A stretch of 64,000 nucleotides of DNA from Candidatus Cloacimonadota bacterium (lineage in GTDB: Bacteria; Cloacimonadota; Cloacimonadia; Cloacimonadales; Cloacimonadaceae). Positions 18,159 to 27,000 of the stretch are shown here, in pieces (the stretch's first letter is position 1; every line of letters starts with the position of its first letter). Below the pieces are notes generated by a model, which made no database searches, was not told the origin of the DNA, and saw only the letters and a list, made by a program, of their open reading frames with translations. The stretch spans positions 62,001 to 126,000 of the forward strand of contig JAAYEF010000029.1 in the NCBI GenBank assembly GCA_012728875.1, in the 5' to 3' direction. Both the position numbers and the translations under genes were made by a program.

Positions 18159-19391
18159 ATGCCTCACAAAACAGCCTCTAATGCCGAATTCCACTTGACG
18201 GATAATTGGGATTATACAGCCCAAAAACGATACAACGCCAGAACTGAGCCTGATATAACATCTACAGTCAAACGTCTGAAACCATTCCCCATCCTGCTTT
18301 TGATGGTTTTGAGCCTGCTTGCTCTGCCCCTGTGGGGCGTGGAATTCAGCAAGGAAATGAAAGCCCTGGAAAGCATGTTTTGGGAAGGTGACTTGGAAGA
18401 ACTGCCTGCCAAGCTTCTGCGCAGCAAGCCCAAAGGCGATGAAGAGCTAGCTTTGCAAAGTTATTTGAACGCCATGCTCCAAACCAGCCAAAAAGACACC
18501 CGGACCCTGCTGACGCAAACCATGCAGCGCTATCCATCCACCCTCTACGGTCAAAAAAGCTTGATCGAAATGGCGAAACTGCTCATTTTTGAACGCAAAT
18601 ATGCCGATGCGGAAAAACAACTGAACGAAATCAACAACTTCGAACTCGTCGAGCGCCACTATTGGCTGGCATATTGCTCTCAAGCCCTGGATAGACACGA
18701 AGAAGCGGTGAACCGAGCCAAAGAATATCTGCGCCGCCAACCCGGCGGAAAATATGTGGAGGACACCTATTATCTGATCGCCACAGCCAGGCAGAACCAG
18801 AGGAAATATGCAGATGGGATCCAGGCTTTGGAAGATCTGCGCGCCATTCACGGCCTTCCGCGCAGCAAACAGTATTATCACTACCTTTTGGGGCGGCTGC
18901 ACCACCTGGGCGGAAACTGGAGCAAAGCCTATGAAAACTATAAACAGGGCTTTCTGCTGAATGAGGACTCCCAACTGGCGTATGAATTGGAAGACCTGCT
19001 TTTCGAACTGAAGGATGCACGCGGATCCAGCATCGACCTTTCCTTTTTGTATCCCTATACCGCACTGGACATTCCGGATCTGCCGCTGGAGCCTCCCCCT
19101 CCGCCTCAAATGCCGGCACTGGACTTGAGCAAGGAACCGTTTCGCGCTGAGACCCGACCCAGCGGCTCAAACTATATCCAAGCCGGACGCTTCAGCACGG
19201 AAGCAAACGCCAGGGCACGCACCAGCGAGATGCGGGCACTGAATCTGAATGCATACTATTTTGAAGACAAAGCAAATAAAAGCATCCCCTGGGTGGTGTT
19301 CTGCGGACCATATCTGAACTCAAGTGAAACGGAAGCAGTGCGCCAAATCCTGATCAAAAATTCCATAGACAGTTTCACCACACGCTATTAA
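18159..19391 (+). CDS. TPR-repeat envelope protein with C-terminal SPOR-like domain
   Basis: A 410-residue protein. CGGAGG at 18146-18151 supports the start at ATG 18159. A hydrophilic tail of about 42 residues then precedes a single hydrophobic segment (about 45-60), so the protein is either membrane-anchored or has an unusually long signal region. Residues about 65-300 are helical tetratricopeptide-like repeats. A proline-rich linker (about 308-320) leads to about 70 residues (YIQAGRFSTEANA onward) that look like a SPOR domain, which binds denuded peptidoglycan glycan strands at division sites. A role in cell-wall organisation is inferred. It lies between rho and mutS; the gap to mutS is nine bases. 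Confidence 0.72.
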   Translation: MPHKTASNAEFHLTDNWDYTAQKRYNARTEPDITSTVKRLKPFPILLLMVLSLLALPLWGVEFSKEMKALESMFWEGDLEELPAKLLRSKPKGDEELALQSYLNAMLQTSQKDTRTLLTQTMQRYPSTLYGQKSLIEMAKLLIFERKYADAEKQLNEINNFELVERHYWLAYCSQALDRHEEAVNRAKEYLRRQPGGKYVEDTYYLIATARQNQRKYADGIQALEDLRAIHGLPRSKQYYHYLLGRLHHLGGNWSKAYENYKQGFLLNEDSQLAYELEDLLFELKDARGSSIDLSFLYPYTALDIPDLPLEPPPPPQMPALDLSKEPFRAETRPSGSNYIQAGRFSTEANARARTSEMRALNLNAYYFEDKANKSIPWVVFCGPYLNSSETEAVRQILIKNSIDSFTTRY

Positions 19392-19400
19392 AAAACCCGG

Positions 19401-22028
19401 ATGAAGCCCACCGCGCCAGCCAAACTGACCCCCATGCTCCAGCAGTATCAGGAGCTGAAGGACCTCCATCCGGACAAGCTTTTGCTGTTTCGCATCGGGG
19501 ATTTTTATGAAACCTTTTTTGAGGATGCCCACACTGCTGCCAAGGTCTTGAACATCACCCTCACCTCAAGGGATAAAAGCAGCGAAAACCCCGTTCCCCT
19601 GGCGGGTTTTCCCCATCATGCGCTGGACGCCTATCTGGATAAATTGATCAAGGCGGGCATGAAAGTTGCCATCTGTGAGCAGACCGAGGATCCCAAAAAA
19701 GCTGTGGGACTGGTGAAGCGCGATGTGGTGGAGATCATCACACCTGGCACGGTTTTGGATCATTCCCTGATCGGGGGAAGTGCGAGCAACTTTTTGAGCG
19801 CGGTTTATTATGAGGACGAAAAACAAAAGGCGGGCTTGGCAAGTCTGGAGCTTTCCACCGGGGAATTCATTTTCACCGAACTGAAGACCGAAGAACTCAA
19901 CAACGAACTTTTACGGCTGAGACCGACAGAAATCATCGTAAATGGAAGCGATTCCGAGGCTTTTCTCAAAAGCCTGAAACTGGAATACAAGCCCACGCTC
20001 AGCATCTTTGACAGCTGGCAGTTCCGCCCTTCGGAGGCGGCTTCCGTGCTGAAGAAACACTTTCAAGTGCATTCGCTGGAGGCGTTTGACGCCCACGGCA
20101 AAAAACTGGGGGCCACAGCGGCTGGAGCGGCTCTGGCCTACGTTCAAACCCTGTATCAGGTTCCGCTTTCCCACATCAGCAGCCTGCGCTTCTATTCCTT
20201 GAGCAGCTACATGCAACTGGATGAGATCAGCCGGCGAAATCTGGAACTGGTGCGCTCCATCCGCTATGGTGACCGCCACGGCAGCCTGCTTTCCGTTTTG
20301 GATCAAACCCAAACTCCAATGGGAACCCGGCTTATGCAAAACTGGCTGCTGCATCCGCTCTTGGATCCCGAGCAAATCAACCAACGTCAGGACCTGATCC
20401 AAGCCTTTCTTTCAAACACTGCCTATCTGAAGGATGTGCGCTCCAGCCTGAGGGAAATTGGCGATATTTCGAGATTGGTTTCGCGCCTGGGTTCGCTGCG
20501 GATCAACCCCCGCGAAATGATGGCGCTGCGTTCCTATCTGCTGATTTTGGACGAACTTCGCCAGAGACTGACTGCGTTCAACGAGCCTTTGATCCAAGCC
20601 TTGGAGTCGGCTCTGAGCGGTTTTGAGGATCTGGCTCAAACAATTGGGGACGCCATTCGCGAGAGTCCGCCTGTAACCATCAGCGATGGCGGCATTTTTA
20701 ATAAGGGTTACAACGAAGACCTTGACGAGCTTTTGGAACTGATTCACGATGGAAAATCTTGGATTGCACGCCTGGAAGATGATGAACGCAAAAAGACGGG
20801 GATCAACAACCTGAAGGTTGGCTACAACAGGGTTTTCGGCTATTATCTTGAGGTTGGCTCCGCCCATGTTTCCAAGGTTCCGGACTATTGGGTTCCCAAG
20901 CAAACCTTGGTGAACTCACAGCGCTATATCTCACCGCGGCTGAAGGAATTTGAGGCCAAGGTCCTCAGTTCCGAGGAAAAGAACAAAAGCTTGGAATATG
21001 AGCTGTTTAGAAACTTCCGCAGCCAGGTGGCATCGCGTTTGGACGACCTTCAAAAGCTGGGCGAAACCATAGCCTTGATCGACGTTCAAAGCAGCCTGGC
21101 GTGGCTGGCTTGGCAAAACAACTACAGCCGTCCGCAGTTTACCCAACAGCGCAGTTTGACGATTGAAGACGGGCGCCATCCCGTGATTGAAAAGCTGATT
21201 GAAGACCAAGAATTCATCCCCAACGATACACAACTGGACTATCCTGAAACCACGATCGCCCTCATCACCGGACCGAATATGGCGGGAAAATCCACCTATC
21301 TGCGTCAGGTGGGGCTGCTTGCCATCATGGCTCAGATTGGCAGCTACGTTCCGGCGAAAAAGCTGGTGATGCCGATATTTGACCGTGTGTTCACCCGCGT
21401 GGGCGCTTCTGACAACCTTGCCCAGGGGCAAAGCACCTTTTTGGTGGAAATGATTGAAACGGCGAATATCTTGCACACCGCCACAGCGGATTCATTGATA
21501 CTTTTAGACGAAATCGGACGCGGAACCTCCACCTTCGACGGACTCAGCCTGGCTTGGTCCATCATCGAATACATCCAAAAATACAAACGCACCCTCACCC
21601 TTTTTGCCACTCACTACCACGAACTCACGGAACTGGAAAACATCTATCCGGACATCCGCAACTACAACGTTTTGGTGAAGGAATACAACGACGAGATGAT
21701 CTTTTTGCGCAAGATTGAACGCGGCGGAGCCGACCAAAGCTACGGCATCCAGGTGGCTCGGCTGGCTGGCATTCCAGACCGGGTGGTGCGGCGTGCGCGC
21801 GAAATCCTGCGCAATCTGGAAGATCATGAACTTTCACCTCAGGGGCTGACCGCCTCCATCCGCCGTAAACTGAACAAAACACAGCCGCAAATGGAACTTT
21901 TCGAGGTTTTGGCGGAAAAAGCCGATGAGGTCTCCCCCATCATCGAAGAAATCAAAGACCTCGAACTGGATGCGATCACGCCCATCGAAGCCTGGAATAA
22001 ACTGAAGGAACTTCAGGACAAACTATGA
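19401..22028 (+). CDS. mutS: DNA mismatch repair protein MutS
   Basis: Recognises mispaired bases and, with MutL, starts repair. Full length at 875 residues. The mismatch-contacting F-x-E motif is in GDFYETF at about 33-39, followed by connector, lever, clamp and ATPase domains. Walker A GPNMAGKST is at about 624-632, Walker B LILLDEIGRGTS and the FATHYHEL histidine follow, and the carboxy end carries the usual helix-turn-helix region. It overlaps the downstream lipoprotein gene by four bases. Confidence 0.97.
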   Translation: MKPTAPAKLTPMLQQYQELKDLHPDKLLLFRIGDFYETFFEDAHTAAKVLNITLTSRDKSSENPVPLAGFPHHALDAYLDKLIKAGMKVAICEQTEDPKKAVGLVKRDVVEIITPGTVLDHSLIGGSASNFLSAVYYEDEKQKAGLASLELSTGEFIFTELKTEELNNELLRLRPTEIIVNGSDSEAFLKSLKLEYKPTLSIFDSWQFRPSEAASVLKKHFQVHSLEAFDAHGKKLGATAAGAALAYVQTLYQVPLSHISSLRFYSLSSYMQLDEISRRNLELVRSIRYGDRHGSLLSVLDQTQTPMGTRLMQNWLLHPLLDPEQINQRQDLIQAFLSNTAYLKDVRSSLREIGDISRLVSRLGSLRINPREMMALRSYLLILDELRQRLTAFNEPLIQALESALSGFEDLAQTIGDAIRESPPVTISDGGIFNKGYNEDLDELLELIHDGKSWIARLEDDERKKTGINNLKVGYNRVFGYYLEVGSAHVSKVPDYWVPKQTLVNSQRYISPRLKEFEAKVLSSEEKNKSLEYELFRNFRSQVASRLDDLQKLGETIALIDVQSSLAWLAWQNNYSRPQFTQQRSLTIEDGRHPVIEKLIEDQEFIPNDTQLDYPETTIALITGPNMAGKSTYLRQVGLLAIMAQIGSYVPAKKLVMPIFDRVFTRVGASDNLAQGQSTFLVEMIETANILHTATADSLILLDEIGRGTSTFDGLSLAWSIIEYIQKYKRTLTLFATHYHELTELENIYPDIRNYNVLVKEYNDEMIFLRKIERGGADQSYGIQVARLAGIPDRVVRRAREILRNLEDHELSPQGLTASIRRKLNKTQPQMELFEVLAEKADEVSPIIEEIKDLELDAITPIEAWNKLKELQDKL

Positions 22029-23725
22029 AAACACGCCATTTTATACTTCTGCTCTTGGCCGTGGCGGCTCTTTTTCTGACCGCCTGTGCCGTAAACCAAG
22101 CCGACCTGGCTGGACGTATCAACGGTCAGCCCATCTCGCGCAACGCTTTCAACGAATCTCACCGTCGTCACTATGAAAACTTTCAGGTTTTGCAAAACCG
22201 CGCCCCTTCGCGGGAAGAGCGGGAACTGATCAAACGCGAAACCTGGCTGAACCTGGCGCGCGTGACCATCCTTCAGCAGTATTTTCAAAAATATAACGTC
22301 AAGGTGAGCCCCGCGGAAGTCTTGGAACATTTGCAAAACAATATCCCCGGCTTCATTCAAAACTCACCCAGATTCACGGTTGACGGAGCCTTTGACCCTC
22401 TGCTCTACAATCAATCCCTGCTCTATGATACTCCGGAAAACCTGGGCTATCTGCGTCAGGAATATCTGGAAATGAGGCTTCCCATCCTCAAACTGCAGGA
22501 TGAACTGATCAAAAACGAACTTTTGACAGCAGCCGAAAGAAAGCTGATCCGCAGCATCATCCAAAGCCGGGCGGATGTGGAATTTACCGTGCTGCCACTG
22601 GAGCTGATCCAGCCCCGCATCACGGACGAGGAAGTTGGCGCCCAATATCAGCGTCATCTGAGTGAATATCGTCTCGATCCCTTTATCAGCCTTTCCTTTG
22701 CCTCCATCGAGGTTTTGCCCACCCGCACCGATATTGCCCAAACCCGCGACTATGCGGATTCCCTTTATCTCGATCTCAGTGTGGGCAAACCTTTGGAGAT
22801 TCTTTTGCAGAAAGATAATCCCTTTGCAGCCCACGTGTTGGTACAAAACTCCGGTTTTGTGAAAAATGGTGATCTGGACCCCGAACTCTATGCCCTTTTG
22901 AGCAATCTGGAGGAAGGAAGCTGGAGTAAACCGCAGGAAACGCAGGATGGATACAGCCTGATTCAGCTTGAAAAACGAACCAAGAGCATGAGCAGCTTCA
23001 CACACCTTTTTGTGCCGTTCATCCCTGCGCAGAGCAGCATCGACAGAACCCGCCCCCAGGCTGAAATCGCTGTGCGCCTTGCCCGTGAACAGGGAATGGC
23101 GGTGGCCTGCGAAGAGCTTTCCCTAATCCGCGAAAAAACCCAGCGCATCACGCCCGAACAGCTTTGGCATCCGGATCCCCTGATCGTGCAAGCTATCCAA
23201 AATGACCTGCCCGGCAGAATACCGGGGCATATCTTTGAGCCGATCTATTCGGCTGTTACCCGCAAATGGGTGGTGGTGGAACTGATTGAAGCCACGCTGA
23301 ACGAGTTTCGCAGCCTGACAGAGGTTGAAAACGAGATCCGAACCCGCCTGATGACAGAAAAACGTGAAAACATGGCATTGCAGATTTCCGAAGCAGTTTT
23401 GAATGGATACAGCCCTGCTCCTGCCGGAGCCACCCAACTCAGCATCAAAAACTTTGGCGCCGACTCCCGCGATTTTGGCAAAAACACGCCTCGCATCGCC
23501 TATTCGATTCTGAAGCCACACCTGAAAAAACAGTCCCAAAAAGCCTTCATCTGGGAAGGCAAGGTTTGGATGCCCAGCGTGGTGAGCGTCAGCCAGGATA
23601 AATCCATGACTGTGGATGAAGAAAAAATCCAGGCTGTTTTCCGGGAAAACCTCGACCCCAATTGGTTTGAATCCTGGCTGAATCAGAAACTGGAACAGGC
23701 GGTTATAAACAAATACGACTACTGA
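22025..23725 (+). CDS. SurA/PpiD-like peptidyl-prolyl isomerase lipoprotein
   Basis: A 566-residue lipoprotein. The signal peptide ends in the lipobox LTAC with the acylated cysteine at 21. Residues about 28-175 look like the SurA_N/PpiD chaperone region (INGQPISRNAF onward). A parvulin-like stretch is at about 205-320 (SGFVKNGDLDPE ... LIQLEKR), and a second partial one lies at about 325-430. The expected job is to escort outer-membrane or secreted proteins through the periplasm. Whether the isomerase site is active is unclear because the parvulin motifs are divergent. It is translationally coupled to mutS, an unusual partner. Confidence 0.78.
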   Translation: MKTRHFILLLLAVAALFLTACAVNQADLAGRINGQPISRNAFNESHRRHYENFQVLQNRAPSREERELIKRETWLNLARVTILQQYFQKYNVKVSPAEVLEHLQNNIPGFIQNSPRFTVDGAFDPLLYNQSLLYDTPENLGYLRQEYLEMRLPILKLQDELIKNELLTAAERKLIRSIIQSRADVEFTVLPLELIQPRITDEEVGAQYQRHLSEYRLDPFISLSFASIEVLPTRTDIAQTRDYADSLYLDLSVGKPLEILLQKDNPFAAHVLVQNSGFVKNGDLDPELYALLSNLEEGSWSKPQETQDGYSLIQLEKRTKSMSSFTHLFVPFIPAQSSIDRTRPQAEIAVRLAREQGMAVACEELSLIREKTQRITPEQLWHPDPLIVQAIQNDLPGRIPGHIFEPIYSAVTRKWVVVELIEATLNEFRSLTEVENEIRTRLMTEKRENMALQISEAVLNGYSPAPAGATQLSIKNFGADSRDFGKNTPRIAYSILKPHLKKQSQKAFIWEGKVWMPSVVSVSQDKSMTVDEEKIQAVFRENLDPNWFESWLNQKLEQAVINKYDY

Positions 23726-24080
23726 TCGTTGTCACAAACCCAGGTCCGTCAATAAGGCTCATTTGCTGCCATAGAAGGCAAATTCCCTTGAGCAGGCATT
23801 CTTTGTGTTCCGACCTTAACTTCATTCTGTCTTTATCAATCTCTTGAGGACGAGCCTGCATTCCGCGTCCTTGACTCAGAGCGTTAATCACTTCTTGATC
23901 AAGCCATAATCAAGTCTTAATAATTAACGCTTGATTAAGACTTGATGGTCACTTGATTGAGGCCTCCAAAGAAGGTTGACCCATCCAAAATAGCTGGACC
24001 CGGACACAAAAAAGCCCAATTGCAAATCAGGCTGGGAAGCTTGACCACAATTGGGCTGTAACTTATTGGTTTAAGGAATC
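23726..24080. other. Intergenic region between convergent genes, rich in CTTGAT hairpins
   Basis: No gene seen. Between 23881 and 23960 the motif CTTGAT and its complement recur about six times. A perfect 12-bp stem (23909-23920 with 23935-23946), an 8-bp inverted repeat (23881-23888 with 23923-23930) and a 10-bp palindrome CTTGATCAAG (23894-23903) overlap each other. The minus-strand terminator at 24007-24057 is listed separately. Confidence 0.7.
24007..24057 (-). terminator. Terminator of the C25-family surface protein gene
   Basis: Read on the minus strand, a perfect 10-bp stem (AGCCCAATTG arm, 24048-24057 with 24013-24022) with a 25-base loop is followed by a run of T (24008-24013). It lies 24 bases after the stop codon at 24081. 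Confidence 0.82.
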
Positions 24081-27000
24081 TTACTTCAGCAGCACCGCCT
24101 TGCGGGTGGAGTTCAAAACTGGCGATTGCAGGCGGATGAAATAGATGCCGGAAGCGGCAGCTTTTCCATTCAGGTCACGTCCATCCCAAACCACGTTGTG
24201 ATTGCCAGCAGGCAGGCTGCCCCGGCTGAGTTCACGCACCAACTGACCTTTGACGTTGTAGATGCACAGTTCCACATTTGCAGGCAGTGCAAGGTCGAAA
24301 GCGATGGTGGTGCTTGGGTTGAAGGGGTTGGGATAGTTTTGATGGAGCCTTGATACCAGCGGCGGAGTTTGCGGATCGTCCTGACTCACATAGGGATAGG
24401 CAAAAGAGACAGGCTCGCTTTCCACACTTTCACCGTTTTCATAGCAAGCCACCACCTGATAGCGGTAGTCCCCTTCCACAAAAAGCGTTTCCAGATATTG
24501 CGCTTCCTGCGTTTGGGCGATCTGTTCATACTTTCCGGAATTCAGTTTACGGATGATCTTGTAGGAAACAACGCCATCCTGCGGAGGCTGCCAATTCAGG
24601 GTGAGCAGATCCTCCTCCACGGAAAACTGCAGATCTTCCACAGGCTGGAACCAATGGAGGAAAAAGTCCAGTTCCGCGCTGGGATTTTGCAGGTTCAGCG
24701 CAATGGGCTGCACGCTTTGCTCCAGATAGCCGGGACCGGTGGCAGTGATTTTATGTTCCCCGGTGGGCAGGAAAAATTCATAATAGCCTTCGGAGTCTGG
24801 ATAGCAGATGATGTCACCGTCGTTGAAAACGGCGGTCTGGGAAAAATCTTCCTCGGGTTTGGAGGTTTCAATTGTGCCGCTGGCTTTTCCCGCAAAGGGG
24901 ATGAAGCCTGTGGTTTGAACATCATCGATGAACCAGCCTTCCGAGTTTGTGGAATAGTCCGAAGCAAAGCTCCAACGGAAGCGGACGTTTTGGTTGTTGT
25001 ATTGGGACAAAGGAAATCTTGCCAAGGTCCAGCCGCCGGAACTGCCCGAATAGCCGGGTCCGGACAGAGCTGATATGTTACTGGTTGGGTAGCCGCCTTC
25101 CGGGGTGAGCGTGGTCCAGGTTTGGCCTTCATTGGTGGAAGCTTTAACGTTCCCGCCGTCGTAATTGCTTTCGGTTTGATACCAGTGGTAAAATTCCAGC
25201 ACAAAGTTGTCGCCGATAAAGACAGGCGGCGAGGTGAGCGTCCAGTTTGCATTGCTGGAATACTGTTGATTGATCTGGGTTCCCCAAACTTTTGTGCCGC
25301 TGTGCGCTCCGACGGTGTTGTCTGCGCCCCATTGCCAGCCATTGTTGGAAGGCTGTGCCGTGAATCCGCCATCGTTGAGCTCAAAGTCTTCATACATACC
25401 TGTGGTTCCAACGTTTAACAGGATGCTTTCGTTTTGGGCAGTCACCCCGTCACCCAGGTAGGTGAGATAGAAGGTGAGGTTATTTCCAACGATTACGTTC
25501 GGCGAAAGGCTGACTGTATAAGCCGCCTGGGCTGTATTACCGGCGGGAATGAAAGGAATGAGTTGCTGCGGGTTGACAATGCTCACGTGTTCACTGAGGC
25601 AGGTGATGTTGCTGGTGAGGTTCAGCGCCTCCACATTGCCATGGTTGCTGTAGTTAACCACCAAAGTGAAGGTTTCATCGGGGTCTGCCATGCCGTTGCC
25701 ATTGCCGGTTGAGTCATTGATAAAAATCCCGCTCATCTGGATCACGGGTTTTTTTACAATAATGCTGTAAGGATAAACCCAGGAATTGTTTGCCGCGCTT
25801 ACGCTCAATTCAAGCGAGATGCTGGCATCTCCGGGGCAGTTGCTGGAAACCAAAACCCTGATGGGAGTGTAGTTTACTCCGGAACCGCTGCCGGGGATAT
25901 TTGGATAATCGCTTTGCGGATTTTCGATGCTCAGATGCGGGCTGGAAGTGGAAATATTGATTTGAACCGAGGAGGCTTCGTCCAAACCGAGGTTGTTCAG
26001 CTTGATGCCCAGAAGCGCGCTTTCACCCGGCTCCAGCCAGGAATTACCATTTTCGTCGTCGATGATGATTTCATCCACAACCAGATGGGGGTGCTGGAAA
26101 AGAACAGGGGTGGTGGTGATCAACAGCGCCTTTTGGTTTCCAAGTGGCTGTGCCGCAGGTGGATATTGGTTGTTGTAAGTGTATTGCAAACCGCGGGTGC
26201 CGGTGTGGTCGCGAATGCCCACTGTGGCATATTGACCGTGCCTGGGACTGTATCCGCTGCCGCCAATGTCCACGTTGTTGAAAGCCTTATATTGGATTTT
26301 GATCATCCCATCATCCAAGCCGGTGGGGTAGAACATCGGGTCGTAAAAAATCACCTGAAAGGTCTCTTCAGATGTGCGGTTGTAGCCGTTTTTCAGATTG
26401 TGCCACTGGATGATGAAAAGGTGGTTTTCCACATCGTGATATTGGTAAATCCCCGCTCCCGAAGGAATGATGAGATCGTCCCAGAAGGGTGCGATCATGG
26501 GCGAAGGTCCCCCAACTCCCGGCATGCTTGTATTGCGGAAATCGCCGTCTTCAGTGATCCCCATGGCGATGAATCCGTTCGAGCAAACCGTGATGCGTTC
26601 ATAGTCCTCGCCGTAAAACCTGAAATTGAAAGGCAATTCCACAGTTTTCAGCACCGTACTATTGTCTGTGTCACCTTCCGAACTACTGGAACCGGCATCG
26701 TTGAAGCCCGGGATCAGGCTGCCGCCGCCACCCAGGTTTGGCACAATTTCGATCCATTCGTAGGTGGGGCAGTCTGGAAAAGCCGTGTCGGAAACATCAT
26801 AAATCAGATATCCGTATTCATCCGGTCCCAGCGGTGTATTCTGGCTCACCTTGCCAATGGTGATGGAAAAGTGGCAGATTTGCTCAAAGCCTTGATCGTT
26901 ATAGAGTCTCAGCTTCAAGGGAATGGTCATGCCGGGGATCAGCAAAGGCCGGGCAAATATCTCAAACCCTTCCGTGAAGGAGGAACTGGTGCCGGCGCTG

